This document shows positions 1 to 7,803 of a stretch of 64,000 nt of DNA, piece by piece (the first letter of the stretch is position 1; every line of letters begins with the position of its first letter). This DNA is from Opitutia bacterium. Its GTDB lineage: Bacteria > Verrucomicrobiota > Verrucomicrobiia > Opitutales > UBA953. The DNA lies in contig CANIUQ010000005.1 in the NCBI GenBank assembly GCA_947470855.1, positions 1-64,000 of the forward strand, written 5' to 3'. Both the position numbers and the translations under genes were made by a program. Under the pieces are notes generated by a model that was not told the DNA's origin, searched no databases, and saw only the letters and a list, made by a program, of their open reading frames with translations.

Positions 1-181
1 TAAGTTGATTGGGGTCGATAAACCCAAACCGCTGCGCAAAAGCCGTGTTAGCCATAATAAACTGGCCTCGGTCATTTTTAGCAAAAAATAATACCCCAGG
101 AAGGTGGTCGAAAAGATGACTTAAACTGGAGAGGTGAATCTCGTGAAGAGAATCGTCTATTGGGGCGTTTGACGGATTCAT
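1..181 (-). CDS. PAS-domain protein, N-terminus only (probable transcriptional regulator)
   Basis: The reverse strand opens with ATG at 181 and reads 60 codons to the window edge. Residues 20-58 contain LFDHLPGVLFFAKND followed by MANTAFAQRFGF, the pattern of a PAS sensory domain. From memory, verrucomicrobial AraC-type regulators often start with such a domain, so a C-terminal helix-turn-helix is plausible, but that part lies outside the window. There is no Shine-Dalgarno sequence; a 9-base inverted repeat touches the start codon. The gene diverges from the cytochrome c gene at 406. The PAS reading is fairly safe; the regulator role is inferred. Confidence 0.7.
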   Translation of the reverse strand, partial: MNPSNAPIDDSLHEIHLSSLSHLFDHLPGVLFFAKNDRGQFIMANTAFAQRFGFIDPNQL

Positions 182-201
182 ACAACTTTAAAAAAGTTGT
201 A
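181..201. promoter_or_regulatory. Perfect 9-bp inverted repeat at the start of the PAS gene
   Basis: TACAACTTT (181-189) and AAAGTTGTA (193-201) are exact reverse complements around a 3-base AAA centre. The repeat overlaps the ATG of the PAS-domain gene and lies in the 224-base divergent gap (182-405), which is otherwise very A/T-rich. It could be an autoregulatory operator. It could also be chance symmetry in A/T-rich DNA. No clear -35/-10 pair was seen in the gap. Confidence 0.35.
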
Positions 202-405
202 AAAAAGTAATCCATCGCATCGTCAAGCACGAAATATATTAACAATATAATAATTCTATTTTTTCACCTAAATTACACAAAAAGACAGTAAAAATAAAAT
301 TATGTCGTAATAATACTAAAAAATTTAACACAAATAAAAAGAGTAATGGTTAATTTTATCAATGGGTTTGCCGAACGAACATTCTTAATCATGTGTAATT
401 AAATC

Positions 406-864
406 ATGAACTTTTCATCGAAATGGATGCTGTCGCTCGCTTCACTTTTAGTAGCCAATTCTCTGATGGGTGCGCCCGACCCCGAGGTCATGAAGCGAGG
501 TGAGGCGGTTTATAATCGGACATGTATTGCTTGCCACCAAGCCAACGGACAAGGCATCGATCCCGTTTTTCCTCCCTTGGCTGGCTCGGAGTGGGTAGCA
601 AAAAATCCTTCCGTCATTGTTCGTAATATTCTTCACGGAGTGGCTGGGCCAATCACCGTCAAAGGCAAAGTTTACAATGGCATGATGCCTGCGGTTGCTG
701 GAGTTTCCGATGCGGAGATTGCCGATCTCACCACCTTCGTGCGCAACTCATGGGGCAATGCAGCTTCCGTTGTCACCGAAGAAGAGGTAAAAGCGATTAA
801 AGTTAAATATGCGGATCGCAAGACGCCTTGGACAGCCGAGGAACTTGATAAAGATTCCAAATAA
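406..864 (+). CDS. Secreted monohaem class I cytochrome c
   Basis: A 152-residue protein with an N-terminal signal peptide (hydrophobic residues 7-21, likely cleavage after Ala23). The haem-binding motif CIACH is at residues 40-44, and a candidate axial methionine is at 93 or 94 in the YNGMMP stretch. This gives a small periplasmic electron carrier with one c-type haem; its partners are unknown. It lies 119 bases before the ebo-type cluster on the same strand and might be co-transcribed. Cytochrome c is not one of the standard ebo genes, so that link is positional only. No Shine-Dalgarno sequence is visible before the ATG. Confidence 0.88.
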   Translation: MNFSSKWMLSLASLLVANSLMGAPDPEVMKRGEAVYNRTCIACHQANGQGIDPVFPPLAGSEWVAKNPSVIVRNILHGVAGPITVKGKVYNGMMPAVAGVSDAEIADLTTFVRNSWGNAASVVTEEEVKAIKVKYADRKTPWTAEELDKDSK

Positions 865-983
865 TCCATTTGTAATAAGTGGGGTGGCTTGACCGTAAGG
901 TTGTCTTGAGCAATCTTACATCAATGGCCCTACATGCATTGAGTACGATTGATTCAGTGAGAACAAAGGAGCAGGTTGCCGAT

Positions 984-1226
984 ATGCATTTCATGGAGGC
1001 ACGTTCCAAGCTTTTGGAATTAGCCGCATTTTTGGACCGTGTTGAACGCGCTACGGGTGCTCCTGATTATCGAATTAAGGGGCTGCAATCAGCTCTGCCG
1101 CTTTTACTTAAAGGTGGCACGGAACGAGTTGCCACCATTTTGCATCACTGGAGTGACCCGACGATCAACCCAGCCGACAAGGCTGAAACGAAGGTCGCCT
1201 CCGGCGTTTGGTCGGGCATAAAATAA
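984..1226 (+). CDS. Short unknown protein at the first (eboA) position of the ebo-type cluster
   Basis: About 80 residues, with an EARSKLLELAAFLDRVER helix near the start and an SDPTINP motif near the end. No signal peptide or membrane segment. The frame is open from ATG 879, but that extra stretch does not look protein-like. An AAAGGAG at 965-971 fits the ATG at 984 better, although the spacing is long (12 bases); ATG 993 is a further option. It directly precedes eboB, with 5 bases between stop and start. EboA proteins as I know them are much longer (over 200 residues), so identity with EboA is not shown: it may be a replacement, a domain remnant or a separate family. Confidence 0.6.
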   Translation: MHFMEARSKLLELAAFLDRVERATGAPDYRIKGLQSALPLLLKGGTERVATILHHWSDPTINPADKAETKVASGVWSGIK

Positions 1227-1231
1227 TTTTT

Positions 1232-2047
1232 ATGCGCTATATCGAACCACATGGACACATGGTCAGTCGCACTACCGACGACTATGAGTCTATGGCTTTA
1301 GCGGGCTGCGCTGCTATTTGTGAGCCAGCATTTTGGGCTGGATTCGACCGCAAATCGGCGGACGGATTTTATGATTATTTTTGCCAGCTGACGCGCCACG
1401 AGCCGAAGCGTGCAGCCAAATATGGTATCCCTCATTACTCCTGGTTATGTATTAACCCCAAAGAAGCCGAGGACCTCGGGCTGGCTCGTGAGGTCATGGC
1501 TTTGATTCCCCAATTTCTGCAAGCTCCGAACGTTCTCGGTATTGGTGAAATTGGTTTAAACAAAAACACACGAAACGAACTTAAAATTTTAGAGGCACAC
1601 ATCGACCTCGCCGTTCAACACCATCAATTGATTCTCGTTCACACACCACACCTTGAAGACAAACGCAAAGGGACTCGACTAATTGTGGATGCACTCAAAT
1701 CACACGGAAAGGTGAAGCCTGAGCGGGTGATTATCGATCACGTCGAAGAGCATACTTTTCGCGAAGTGGTGGAACAGGGATTCTGGGCGGGCATCACTCT
1801 TTATCCTGAATCAAAAGCCTCACCTCAGCGAGCGGTGGATATGCTGGAGACGATTTCGTCCCAGAATGTTTGGTTGAATAGCGCTTGTGATTGGGGACAT
1901 AGCGACCCGCTCGCCGTTCCCAAAGCCGCTTTGGAAATGCGTCGTCGTGGACATTCGGTCGAGGTGGTGGATCGGTTAATTTATCAAAACCCTCTCCAGT
2001 TTCTTTCGCAGTGTGCGAAGTTTAAGGACCCGGGTGTGATTGCTTAA
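1232..2047 (+). CDS. eboB: EboB-type TatD-like metal-dependent hydrolase
   Basis: 271 residues from ATG 1232. An upstream in-frame start at 1208 would overlap the previous gene, and the family begins right at the MRYIEPHGHM motif, so 1232 is preferred. Metal ligands of the TatD/amidohydrolase fold are visible: HGH at 7-9, Glu in GEIGLN, His in VHTPH, His in DHVEEH and Asp in NSACDWG. The HYSWLCINPKE segment and the family-specific ending fit the TatD-like subfamily found in ebo clusters. The substrate is unknown. Known ebo clusters are linked to moving secondary-metabolite precursors, such as the scytonemin monomer in Nostoc, to the periplasm. Confidence 0.85.
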   Translation: MRYIEPHGHMVSRTTDDYESMALAGCAAICEPAFWAGFDRKSADGFYDYFCQLTRHEPKRAAKYGIPHYSWLCINPKEAEDLGLAREVMALIPQFLQAPNVLGIGEIGLNKNTRNELKILEAHIDLAVQHHQLILVHTPHLEDKRKGTRLIVDALKSHGKVKPERVIIDHVEEHTFREVVEQGFWAGITLYPESKASPQRAVDMLETISSQNVWLNSACDWGHSDPLAVPKAALEMRRRGHSVEVVDRLIYQNPLQFLSQCAKFKDPGVIA

Positions 2048-2053
2048 ACGCGC

Positions 2054-3226
2054 GTGAGACTTTCCTCCGGACTCTCTTTGGCTTATTGCACCAACGTTCA
2101 TCGAGGTGAAAGCTGGGCTGAGACCTTTCATTCACTTAAAACTCATGCTCTTCGGGTTCGAGATCGAGTCGCCGCTGGCCGCCCCTTTGTGCTGGGCTTG
2201 CGTTTAAGCGATCAAGCCTCCCGTGAGTTGATTGAAGCAGGCGCCAGTCGAGAGTTTCGCCTTTGGCTAGAAAAAGAAAACTGCCTAGTCGCTGGAATTA
2301 ATGGTTTTCCCTTCGCCGCGTTTCATGGGCAGACAGTGAAAGAAAATGTTTTTGCCCCTGATTGGTGTCAGCCGGAACGGCTCACCTATACGCAAAGACT
2401 TTTTGATCTCTTAGGCGACTGGGGTTCGTTGGATGGTAGGGGAACGGTTAGTACTTTGCCTGGAACGTTTAAAGGGTTTGCTCGAGAGGTTGCTGCCCAG
2501 AAAACATTACGAAAAAATATTTTACAATGCGCGGAATTTTTAGCCCGCTGGCGTGATCGTACAGGTGTTGATTTCAAGTTGGCTTTGGAGCCCGAGCCTT
2601 TGGGGTTGATTGAGAATACTTCAGAAACAATTCAGTTCTTTGAGCAATTACGCAAAGAGGAACCCTCGGCGGGCTTGGTTGAGGAATTTGTAGGCGTGTG
2701 TTTCGATACTTGTCACTTCGCCTTGCAATACGAAGACGCAGCGATGGCGATTCATCGTCTCAATTCTTCCGGTGCTCCCGTGGTTAAGTTTCACTTGAGT
2801 TCGGCTTTGCGATTAAAGCCAAATGCCATAACACTAAAGCGATTATCAGCCCTGCAAGAACCAACCTATTTACACCAATGTTTGGGTAGAACAGCGCAGG
2901 GAGAAGTGGTCCGCTTTAAAGATATTCCAGAAGCCCTGATGGCAGTTCCTCGCCTGAATTCGCTCGAGGAACTGCGTGTTCATTTCCATGTCCCCGTTCA
3001 GGTTGAAGGTTTGATTGATGGATTATCTACGACGCGAGATTATCTGCAGTCGTGTTTGGATGTGATTGCGCAAACCCCTCAACGTTACCATGAGTTGGAA
3101 ATCGAAACTTATACCTGGGAAGTTTTGCCCTCTGCCTCGCGCGCGGATGATGTCGTCGATCAGATTGTCGCCGAATATCACTGGGTGCTTGATGAATTAA
3201 AGCTACGGGGTATTAACTCAGTCTAA
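2054..3226 (+). CDS. eboE: EboE-type TIM-barrel protein (xylose-isomerase-like)
   Basis: 390 residues from a GTG start. The opening LAYCTNVHRGESW is a hallmark of the metabolite-traffic protein EboE. Further TIM-barrel segments follow: NGFPFAAFHG near 80, LALEPEPLGLIENT near 175 (probable metal-binding Glu), GVCFDTCHFALQYED near 215 and IETYTWEVLP near 355. It resembles AP-endonuclease-2/sugar-isomerase barrels, but no reaction is established for EboE. It starts 6 bases after eboB and ends 6 bases before eboC, so it is surely in one operon. In the ebo clusters I know, eboE comes later; here it sits between B and C. Confidence 0.87.
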   Translation: MRLSSGLSLAYCTNVHRGESWAETFHSLKTHALRVRDRVAAGRPFVLGLRLSDQASRELIEAGASREFRLWLEKENCLVAGINGFPFAAFHGQTVKENVFAPDWCQPERLTYTQRLFDLLGDWGSLDGRGTVSTLPGTFKGFAREVAAQKTLRKNILQCAEFLARWRDRTGVDFKLALEPEPLGLIENTSETIQFFEQLRKEEPSAGLVEEFVGVCFDTCHFALQYEDAAMAIHRLNSSGAPVVKFHLSSALRLKPNAITLKRLSALQEPTYLHQCLGRTAQGEVVRFKDIPEALMAVPRLNSLEELRVHFHVPVQVEGLIDGLSTTRDYLQSCLDVIAQTPQRYHELEIETYTWEVLPSASRADDVVDQIVAEYHWVLDELKLRGINSV

Positions 3227-3232
3227 GTTGCT

Positions 3233-4207
3233 ATGTCCGCTCGATTAAAGGCATGGTTGGCGATTTCCCGTTGCTCCAATTTACCTACGGTTTGGTCAAA
3301 CATCCTTGTCGGCTGGATAGCAGGCTTTTGTTTTACCTACTTAAACACGGGAGCCGCGGGGAATCAGTCCAGTTTGCCTAATCCATGGTCGATGAGTTTA
3401 TGGATTCTTTTGCTCGGTGCTTCTTGTAGTTATGTCGGTGGCATGATTTTAAATGACCTTTGGGACCGAGATTGGGACGCCCTCCATCGTCCCGAGCGAC
3501 CAATTCCGTCCCAACACATTCATTCTCGCACTGCGGCTATCGTCGCTTCGGTTCTTTTGAGTTTAGGTTTCGTCTTTGCCATATCCATTTCTCCCGCTGT
3601 TAAACGCTGGGAAACGGCACTGGTGTCGGCGTTACTCGTTGTCGGTATCGTCGTTTATAATCGTTGGCACAAAGGGGTTTGGTTTGCGCCTCTTATCATG
3701 GGCTTATGTCGAGTTGCCTTGCCACTTTTAGGATTCTTATGTGCCACGCCATTCAGCGAAGGCACTCCTCATGGCTTTAGTGTTTATCTCACAACACTGG
3801 GTGCATTCACTTTTTTAATTACAGGGGTTGCGCGACATGAAGCGACTCATTCTTCTCCTTCTCGATGGGTTGAGGCGCTCTTTTTTCTCGTACCAATTCC
3901 TCTCGGTCTTGGCTTTTCTTTAAGTCGATCCGCAGTCTTCGTTTTTGCAGTCTACGGCTTTTGGATTTTATATTCTAATCTAAAGCACCCTCTGCCCCAT
4001 GGTGTCGGTGCGAGAGTCTCCAGTCGCTTAGCCGCCATACCTTTGCTGGATGGATTATTTTTGGCTCTTCTTTTCCCCTATTATCACGCCCAAATTGAGC
4101 GCTCGGAGAATTACGCACTCTTTGCGCAACTCGAGTTCGGATTCTTTATTCCCAGTTTTTGTTTCTTGCTTGCGCTCACTTGGCGGAGATGGATTCCATC
4201 GACATAA
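3233..4207 (+). CDS. eboC: EboC-type UbiA-like membrane prenyltransferase family protein
   Basis: 324 residues with about eight or nine hydrophobic segments. The first aspartate-rich motif of UbiA prenyltransferases is intact (NDLWDRDWD, residues 74-82), followed by the usual RPERPIP. The second aspartate-rich motif is not recognisable: the corresponding region near residue 200 reads GVARHEATHSS. I recall this as typical of EboC, which suggests either an altered substrate or a non-catalytic role in the membrane. UbiA enzymes couple a prenyl diphosphate to an acceptor in the inner membrane. Neighbours EboE and EboD lie 6 and about 69 bases away. Confidence 0.85.
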   Translation: MSARLKAWLAISRCSNLPTVWSNILVGWIAGFCFTYLNTGAAGNQSSLPNPWSMSLWILLLGASCSYVGGMILNDLWDRDWDALHRPERPIPSQHIHSRTAAIVASVLLSLGFVFAISISPAVKRWETALVSALLVVGIVVYNRWHKGVWFAPLIMGLCRVALPLLGFLCATPFSEGTPHGFSVYLTTLGAFTFLITGVARHEATHSSPSRWVEALFFLVPIPLGLGFSLSRSAVFVFAVYGFWILYSNLKHPLPHGVGARVSSRLAAIPLLDGLFLALLFPYYHAQIERSENYALFAQLEFGFFIPSFCFLLALTWRRWIPST

Positions 4208-4276
4208 TCGATTTTAAACAGAGATTTTGTGTTATTTTGGGGAACTGTACTTGTCCTTAAGCGTCTTACTCATTCA

Positions 4277-5446
4277 ATGAATAGTTCCACGATAATGGAT
4301 GACGCCCTTGAATTAGACTTTTCGGTTTCCTATCGTCACCGGATATTTTTTACCGAGGGTGCTTTTGGCTCAAAAAATCAGCTTTTAAAAAAACTGGTAG
4401 CGGAAGCAAAAGTCCTACCTGTTTTAGATGCTGGGCTAGTGGCTGCTCGCCCTCAACTCTTACAAGAGCTGGCTCAGTACGCCAAGTCTCAGTCCATCCA
4501 CTTTACTCGTTTGCCCCTTCTTTTAACGGGAGGCGAGGCGGCCAAAAAAGATTCGGCGGTGGTTAAGGAGGTTTTATCAGCCATTGAAGCCGATAAGATT
4601 TGTCGGCATTCGTACGTCCTCGCCATTGGTGGCGGGGCCTTTCTCGATGCGGTAGGATTTGCGGCGTCGACGGCCCACCGCGGGGTGCGATTAATTCGTA
4701 TGCCGACCACGACATTAAGTCAGGGAGACGCGGGAGTGGGAGTGAAAAACGGAATTAATTCTTTTGGGAAAAAAAATTTTACAGGTGCTTTTGCCGTTCC
4801 TGCGGCGGTCATTATCGATTCCGCTTTTCTCCGTACGCTCGATAAACGCGGATTACGTGACGGGCTGGTCGAAGCGGTCAAAGTGGCGCTTTTGAAAGAA
4901 GCGAATTTTTTCCAGACTTTGGAGAATGAAGCAGCCGCTTTAGCTTCAGGCGATCTCGCTGCTATCACTCGCGCCGTGCGACGCTCGGCGGAGTTGCATG
5001 CAAAGCATATTGCTTTGAATGGCGACCCTTTTGAGCAAGGTAGTGCTCGACCTTTAGATATGGGCCATTGGGCTGCACATAAGTTAGAATCGATCACTCA
5101 TCATCGACTCTCTCATGGTGAAGCTGTGGCTATTGGCTTAGCACTGGATGTGGTTACAGCTCGCGAGTTGGGCTTGATGGAGGCGGCTCTCGCGCAACGC
5201 GTCTTACATCTCTTGCATCAATTAGGATTCGAGACCTATTGTCCTGAACTTCTGCAAGCTGAGGGCAACGATCTCTGGACTGGATTAGAAGAGTTCCGTG
5301 AACACCTAGGAGGAGGGCTTTGCTTGGTTTTACCAACAGGTTTGGGGCAATCAAAAAATATTCATGAGCTAGAGCGAAAAATTGTTTTTCGCGCTGCGAA
5401 TGAATTAAAATCGATTCATCTCGGAACATGCGCCGTGCGGTCTTAA
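4277..5446 (+). CDS. eboD: EboD-type sugar-phosphate cyclase (3-dehydroquinate synthase-like)
   Basis: 389 residues from ATG 4277. A GTG at 4229 adds 16 atypical residues, and ATG 4295 is also possible. NAD-binding loop IGGGAFLDAVGF is at 117-128. The three metal ligands of dehydroquinate synthases can be assigned to Glu199 (GLVEAVK), His264 (DMGHWAAHKLE) and His280 (LSHGEAVAIGL). As a member of an ebo cluster it is probably not the shikimate-pathway aroB, although that cannot be excluded without locating aroB elsewhere. It likely cyclises a seven-carbon sugar phosphate or a related substrate. Its last 19 bases overlap eboF. Confidence 0.85.
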   Translation: MNSSTIMDDALELDFSVSYRHRIFFTEGAFGSKNQLLKKLVAEAKVLPVLDAGLVAARPQLLQELAQYAKSQSIHFTRLPLLLTGGEAAKKDSAVVKEVLSAIEADKICRHSYVLAIGGGAFLDAVGFAASTAHRGVRLIRMPTTTLSQGDAGVGVKNGINSFGKKNFTGAFAVPAAVIIDSAFLRTLDKRGLRDGLVEAVKVALLKEANFFQTLENEAAALASGDLAAITRAVRRSAELHAKHIALNGDPFEQGSARPLDMGHWAAHKLESITHHRLSHGEAVAIGLALDVVTARELGLMEAALAQRVLHLLHQLGFETYCPELLQAEGNDLWTGLEEFREHLGGGLCLVLPTGLGQSKNIHELERKIVFRAANELKSIHLGTCAVRS

Positions 5447-6792
5447 ATGTCGTTGGCCTTTCGGCGCGTGATATTGAATCGGGCTTGATGCCTCGTCTAT
5501 CGGCTCGAGCACGTCGCAGCGCATGGACTAAAATCAAACCCGCTTTCCCCGCCGTTACGTGCACCGCACAGTCTGATTACCTAACAGGCGTGAGACCTTC
5601 ACAGCATGGGATTGTGGGCAATGGATGGTACGATCGGGCGTTGAGTGAGGTGCATTTTTGGAAACAATCGAATCGATTAGTGCATGCACCCAAAGTTTGG
5701 GAAGTCATTCGAAAGCAACGTCCGCAATTTAAAACGGCCAACTGCTTCTGGTGGTATAATATGGGTACCTCGGCTGACTTGTCGGTTACTCCAAGGCCAA
5801 TCTATCAAGCTGATGGGGGGAAGATTTTTGATATCGCAAGTTTTCCTCCCCAACTCCGCCCCGCTCTGAAAGAAGCGTTAGGTGAATTTCCTTTTCATAC
5901 TTTTTGGGGTCCGCGCGCAGGGATTGAAGCGACGCAGTGGATTGCGGACGCAGCTTGCTGGATTGAAGAGAAGGAAAAGCCCGATTTAAATTTAGTTTAT
6001 CTGCCTTATTTAGATTACGATTTACAGCGTTACGGCCCCAAAGATGAACGCAGTCTACAAGCTCGACAAAGAATGGATGATTTGGTCTGCGATTGTGCAG
6101 AGCGTCTTGAGAGTCAAGGTGTCGAAGTGATGATTTTGTCTGAATATGGAATCACCGAGGTACATCGTGCGGTACCGTTAAATCGGTATTTACGTCAGCG
6201 GGGTTGGGTTGAGATTAAAGAAGAGTGCGGCCGAGAAACTTTAGACGTGATGAATTCTCAGGCCTTTGCGGTGGTAGACCACCAAGTCGCACACATTGTC
6301 GTACAAAATAAAACGATTTTGCCTGCGGTGAAGTCATTTCTCGCAACGATTCCAGGAGTCGAGCAAGTGTTAGACCAAGAAGAGCAGGCGAGGGAAGGAC
6401 TACGACACGAGCGTAGCGGGGATTTAGTCGTTGTGGCGGATTGGCAAAGCTGGTTTAGTTATTACTGGTGGGAGAATGATGCCCAAGCTCCCGACTACGC
6501 ACGCACCGTCGATATTCATCGTAAGCCTGGTTATGATCCAGCAGAGCTTTTGGTAGACCCTGCACTGCTTTCCCCTTGGTTGAAAACGTATTGGTTCTTG
6601 CTGAAGAAAAAACTGGGCCTACGGGCTTTGTTGGAACTCGTTCCTTTAGGCCATGCTGCCGTTCGAGGTTCCCATGGACGCATTCCAGAGGATTCCTTGG
6701 ATTGGCCTGTTTGTATTGTCGAAGCGAAAACGACGCTACCTCAGGAGTTATCCTCGACGCAGGTTTTTGATTTAATCAAAAGCGGATTTTAG
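5428..6792 (+). CDS. eboF: EboF-type nucleotide pyrophosphatase/phosphodiesterase-like protein
   Basis: 454 residues of the alkaline phosphatase/NPP superfamily. The probable nucleophile is Thr44 in FPAVTCTAQS, followed by YLTG and HGIVGNGWYDR. Later family blocks are present: FWWYNMGTSADLSVTPRP, VYLPYLDYDLQRYGP and LSEYGITEVHR. In the first strand, where many NPP enzymes carry a metal-binding Asp, this protein has Asn7 (LNVVGLS), so metal binding may differ. No signal peptide, so it is predicted cytoplasmic. The start overlaps eboD by 19 bases. It ends the cluster; purC follows convergently after 12 bases with no obvious terminator. Confidence 0.83.
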   Translation: MRRAVLNVVGLSARDIESGLMPRLSARARRSAWTKIKPAFPAVTCTAQSDYLTGVRPSQHGIVGNGWYDRALSEVHFWKQSNRLVHAPKVWEVIRKQRPQFKTANCFWWYNMGTSADLSVTPRPIYQADGGKIFDIASFPPQLRPALKEALGEFPFHTFWGPRAGIEATQWIADAACWIEEKEKPDLNLVYLPYLDYDLQRYGPKDERSLQARQRMDDLVCDCAERLESQGVEVMILSEYGITEVHRAVPLNRYLRQRGWVEIKEECGRETLDVMNSQAFAVVDHQVAHIVVQNKTILPAVKSFLATIPGVEQVLDQEEQAREGLRHERSGDLVVVADWQSWFSYYWWENDAQAPDYARTVDIHRKPGYDPAELLVDPALLSPWLKTYWFLLKKKLGLRALLELVPLGHAAVRGSHGRIPEDSLDWPVCIVEAKTTLPQELSSTQVFDLIKSGF

Positions 6793-6804
6793 TTCAGGCG
6801 TGTC

Positions 6805-7701
6805 TTACGCGGTCAGTTGCTCGAGACATTCCGCATAAAGGGCCTGCGTTTTGGCGACGATTTCATCGGGTAATCGTGGCCCAGGTGCTGTCTTATTCCA
6901 AGGTTGAGACTCGAGCCAGTCGCGAACGAATTGTTTATCGTAAGAGGGTTGAGCGCGACCTGGTTGCCAGGTTTTAGCTGGCCAATAGCGCGAAGAGTCG
7001 GGCGTTAAAACTTCATCAATTAAAACCAAAGAGCCATCGGCAGCTGTACCAAATTCAAATTTAGTATCGGCTAAAATGATTCCTGCTTTAGCCGCACGCT
7101 TTGCCCCCATTTCATAAAGAGCAATCGAGGCATCATGGACTTTGCGATAAATACTTTCGCCTAAAATTTCTGCACAACGTTGGCGAGTAATCGCTTCATC
7201 GTGACCTTCGGCTGCTTTGGTTGAAGGAGTGAAGATAGGTTTAGGCAGTTTAGATCCATCGGTCAGGCCCGAGGGCAGTTGATGATCGAGAATCGCTCCC
7301 GAGCGAAGGTATTCTTTGTAACCACTGCCAGCGAGATAGCCACGAACAACGGCTTCAACGGGAAGAGGCTTTAATTTCCTTACCAGCATGGATCGAGGAA
7401 TCAGTGACTCATGGCCGCGGAGGGCTTTGGTTAAACTCTCTAAGTGATGCGGAACCAAGTGAGTCGGAAAAATTTCTTTGGCTTGTTCAAACCACCACAG
7501 GCTAATTTGTGTTAAAAGAATTCCTTTACCAGGAACGCCATTGGGCATCACGACATCGAATGCCGAGAGGCGGTCGGTTGCGACGATGAGATAATTTTCT
7601 CCTAAATCAAAGACTTCACGCACTTTGCCTTTGGCTTTTAAAGGGAAGGGTAGGCCGGTTACGGTCATCAAGGCTTCCTTGGGCAAAGGGGGCGTTTTCA
7701 T
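6805..7701 (-). CDS. purC: Phosphoribosylaminoimidazole-succinocarboxamide synthase
   Basis: 298 residues, the long single-domain form of SAICAR synthetase. Visible blocks include GKVREVFDLGENYLIVATDR with LSAFDVVMPNGV (residues 25-58), VVRGYLAGSGYKEY, GHDEAI, ILADTKFEFG and LIDEVLTPDSSRYW. It catalyses the ATP-dependent joining of CAIR and aspartate in purine synthesis, in the cytoplasm. ATG 7701 is used; an in-frame ATG 11 codons later is possible. A good promoter lies directly upstream (7716-7745), giving a leader of only about 8 bases. It converges with eboF. Confidence 0.95.
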   Translation of the reverse strand: MKTPPLPKEALMTVTGLPFPLKAKGKVREVFDLGENYLIVATDRLSAFDVVMPNGVPGKGILLTQISLWWFEQAKEIFPTHLVPHHLESLTKALRGHESLIPRSMLVRKLKPLPVEAVVRGYLAGSGYKEYLRSGAILDHQLPSGLTDGSKLPKPIFTPSTKAAEGHDEAITRQRCAEILGESIYRKVHDASIALYEMGAKRAAKAGIILADTKFEFGTAADGSLVLIDEVLTPDSSRYWPAKTWQPGRAQPSYDKQFVRDWLESQPWNKTAPGPRLPDEIVAKTQALYAECLEQLTA

Positions 7702-7715
7702 TTTATCTTTAACTA

Positions 7716-7745
7716 TAGATAGAGAAGAGGCAGACAGTTGGGCAA
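7716..7745 (-). promoter_or_regulatory. Sigma-70-type promoter of purC
   Basis: On the minus strand TTGCCC (7745-7740) is followed after 18 bases by TATCTA (7721-7716). The predicted start of transcription is near 7709, only about 8 bases before the ATG at 7701, so the leader is too short for a normal Shine-Dalgarno site. Confidence 0.5.
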
Positions 7746-7803
7746 GGAGAAGCCATCAGTTTCTGCATTGTGAGCGAAAGGTTTCGTTCTTACGATTCAA
7801 CGA

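Noticed and set aside
879-983. 35-codon N-terminal extension of the short protein at 984
   Set aside because: Composition is not protein-like, and a ribosome-binding site fits the ATG at 984; kept only as an alternative start.
4277-5446. Calling the dehydroquinate-synthase-like gene aroB
   Set aside because: Its place between eboC and eboF points to EboD; a shikimate role cannot be excluded but is less likely.
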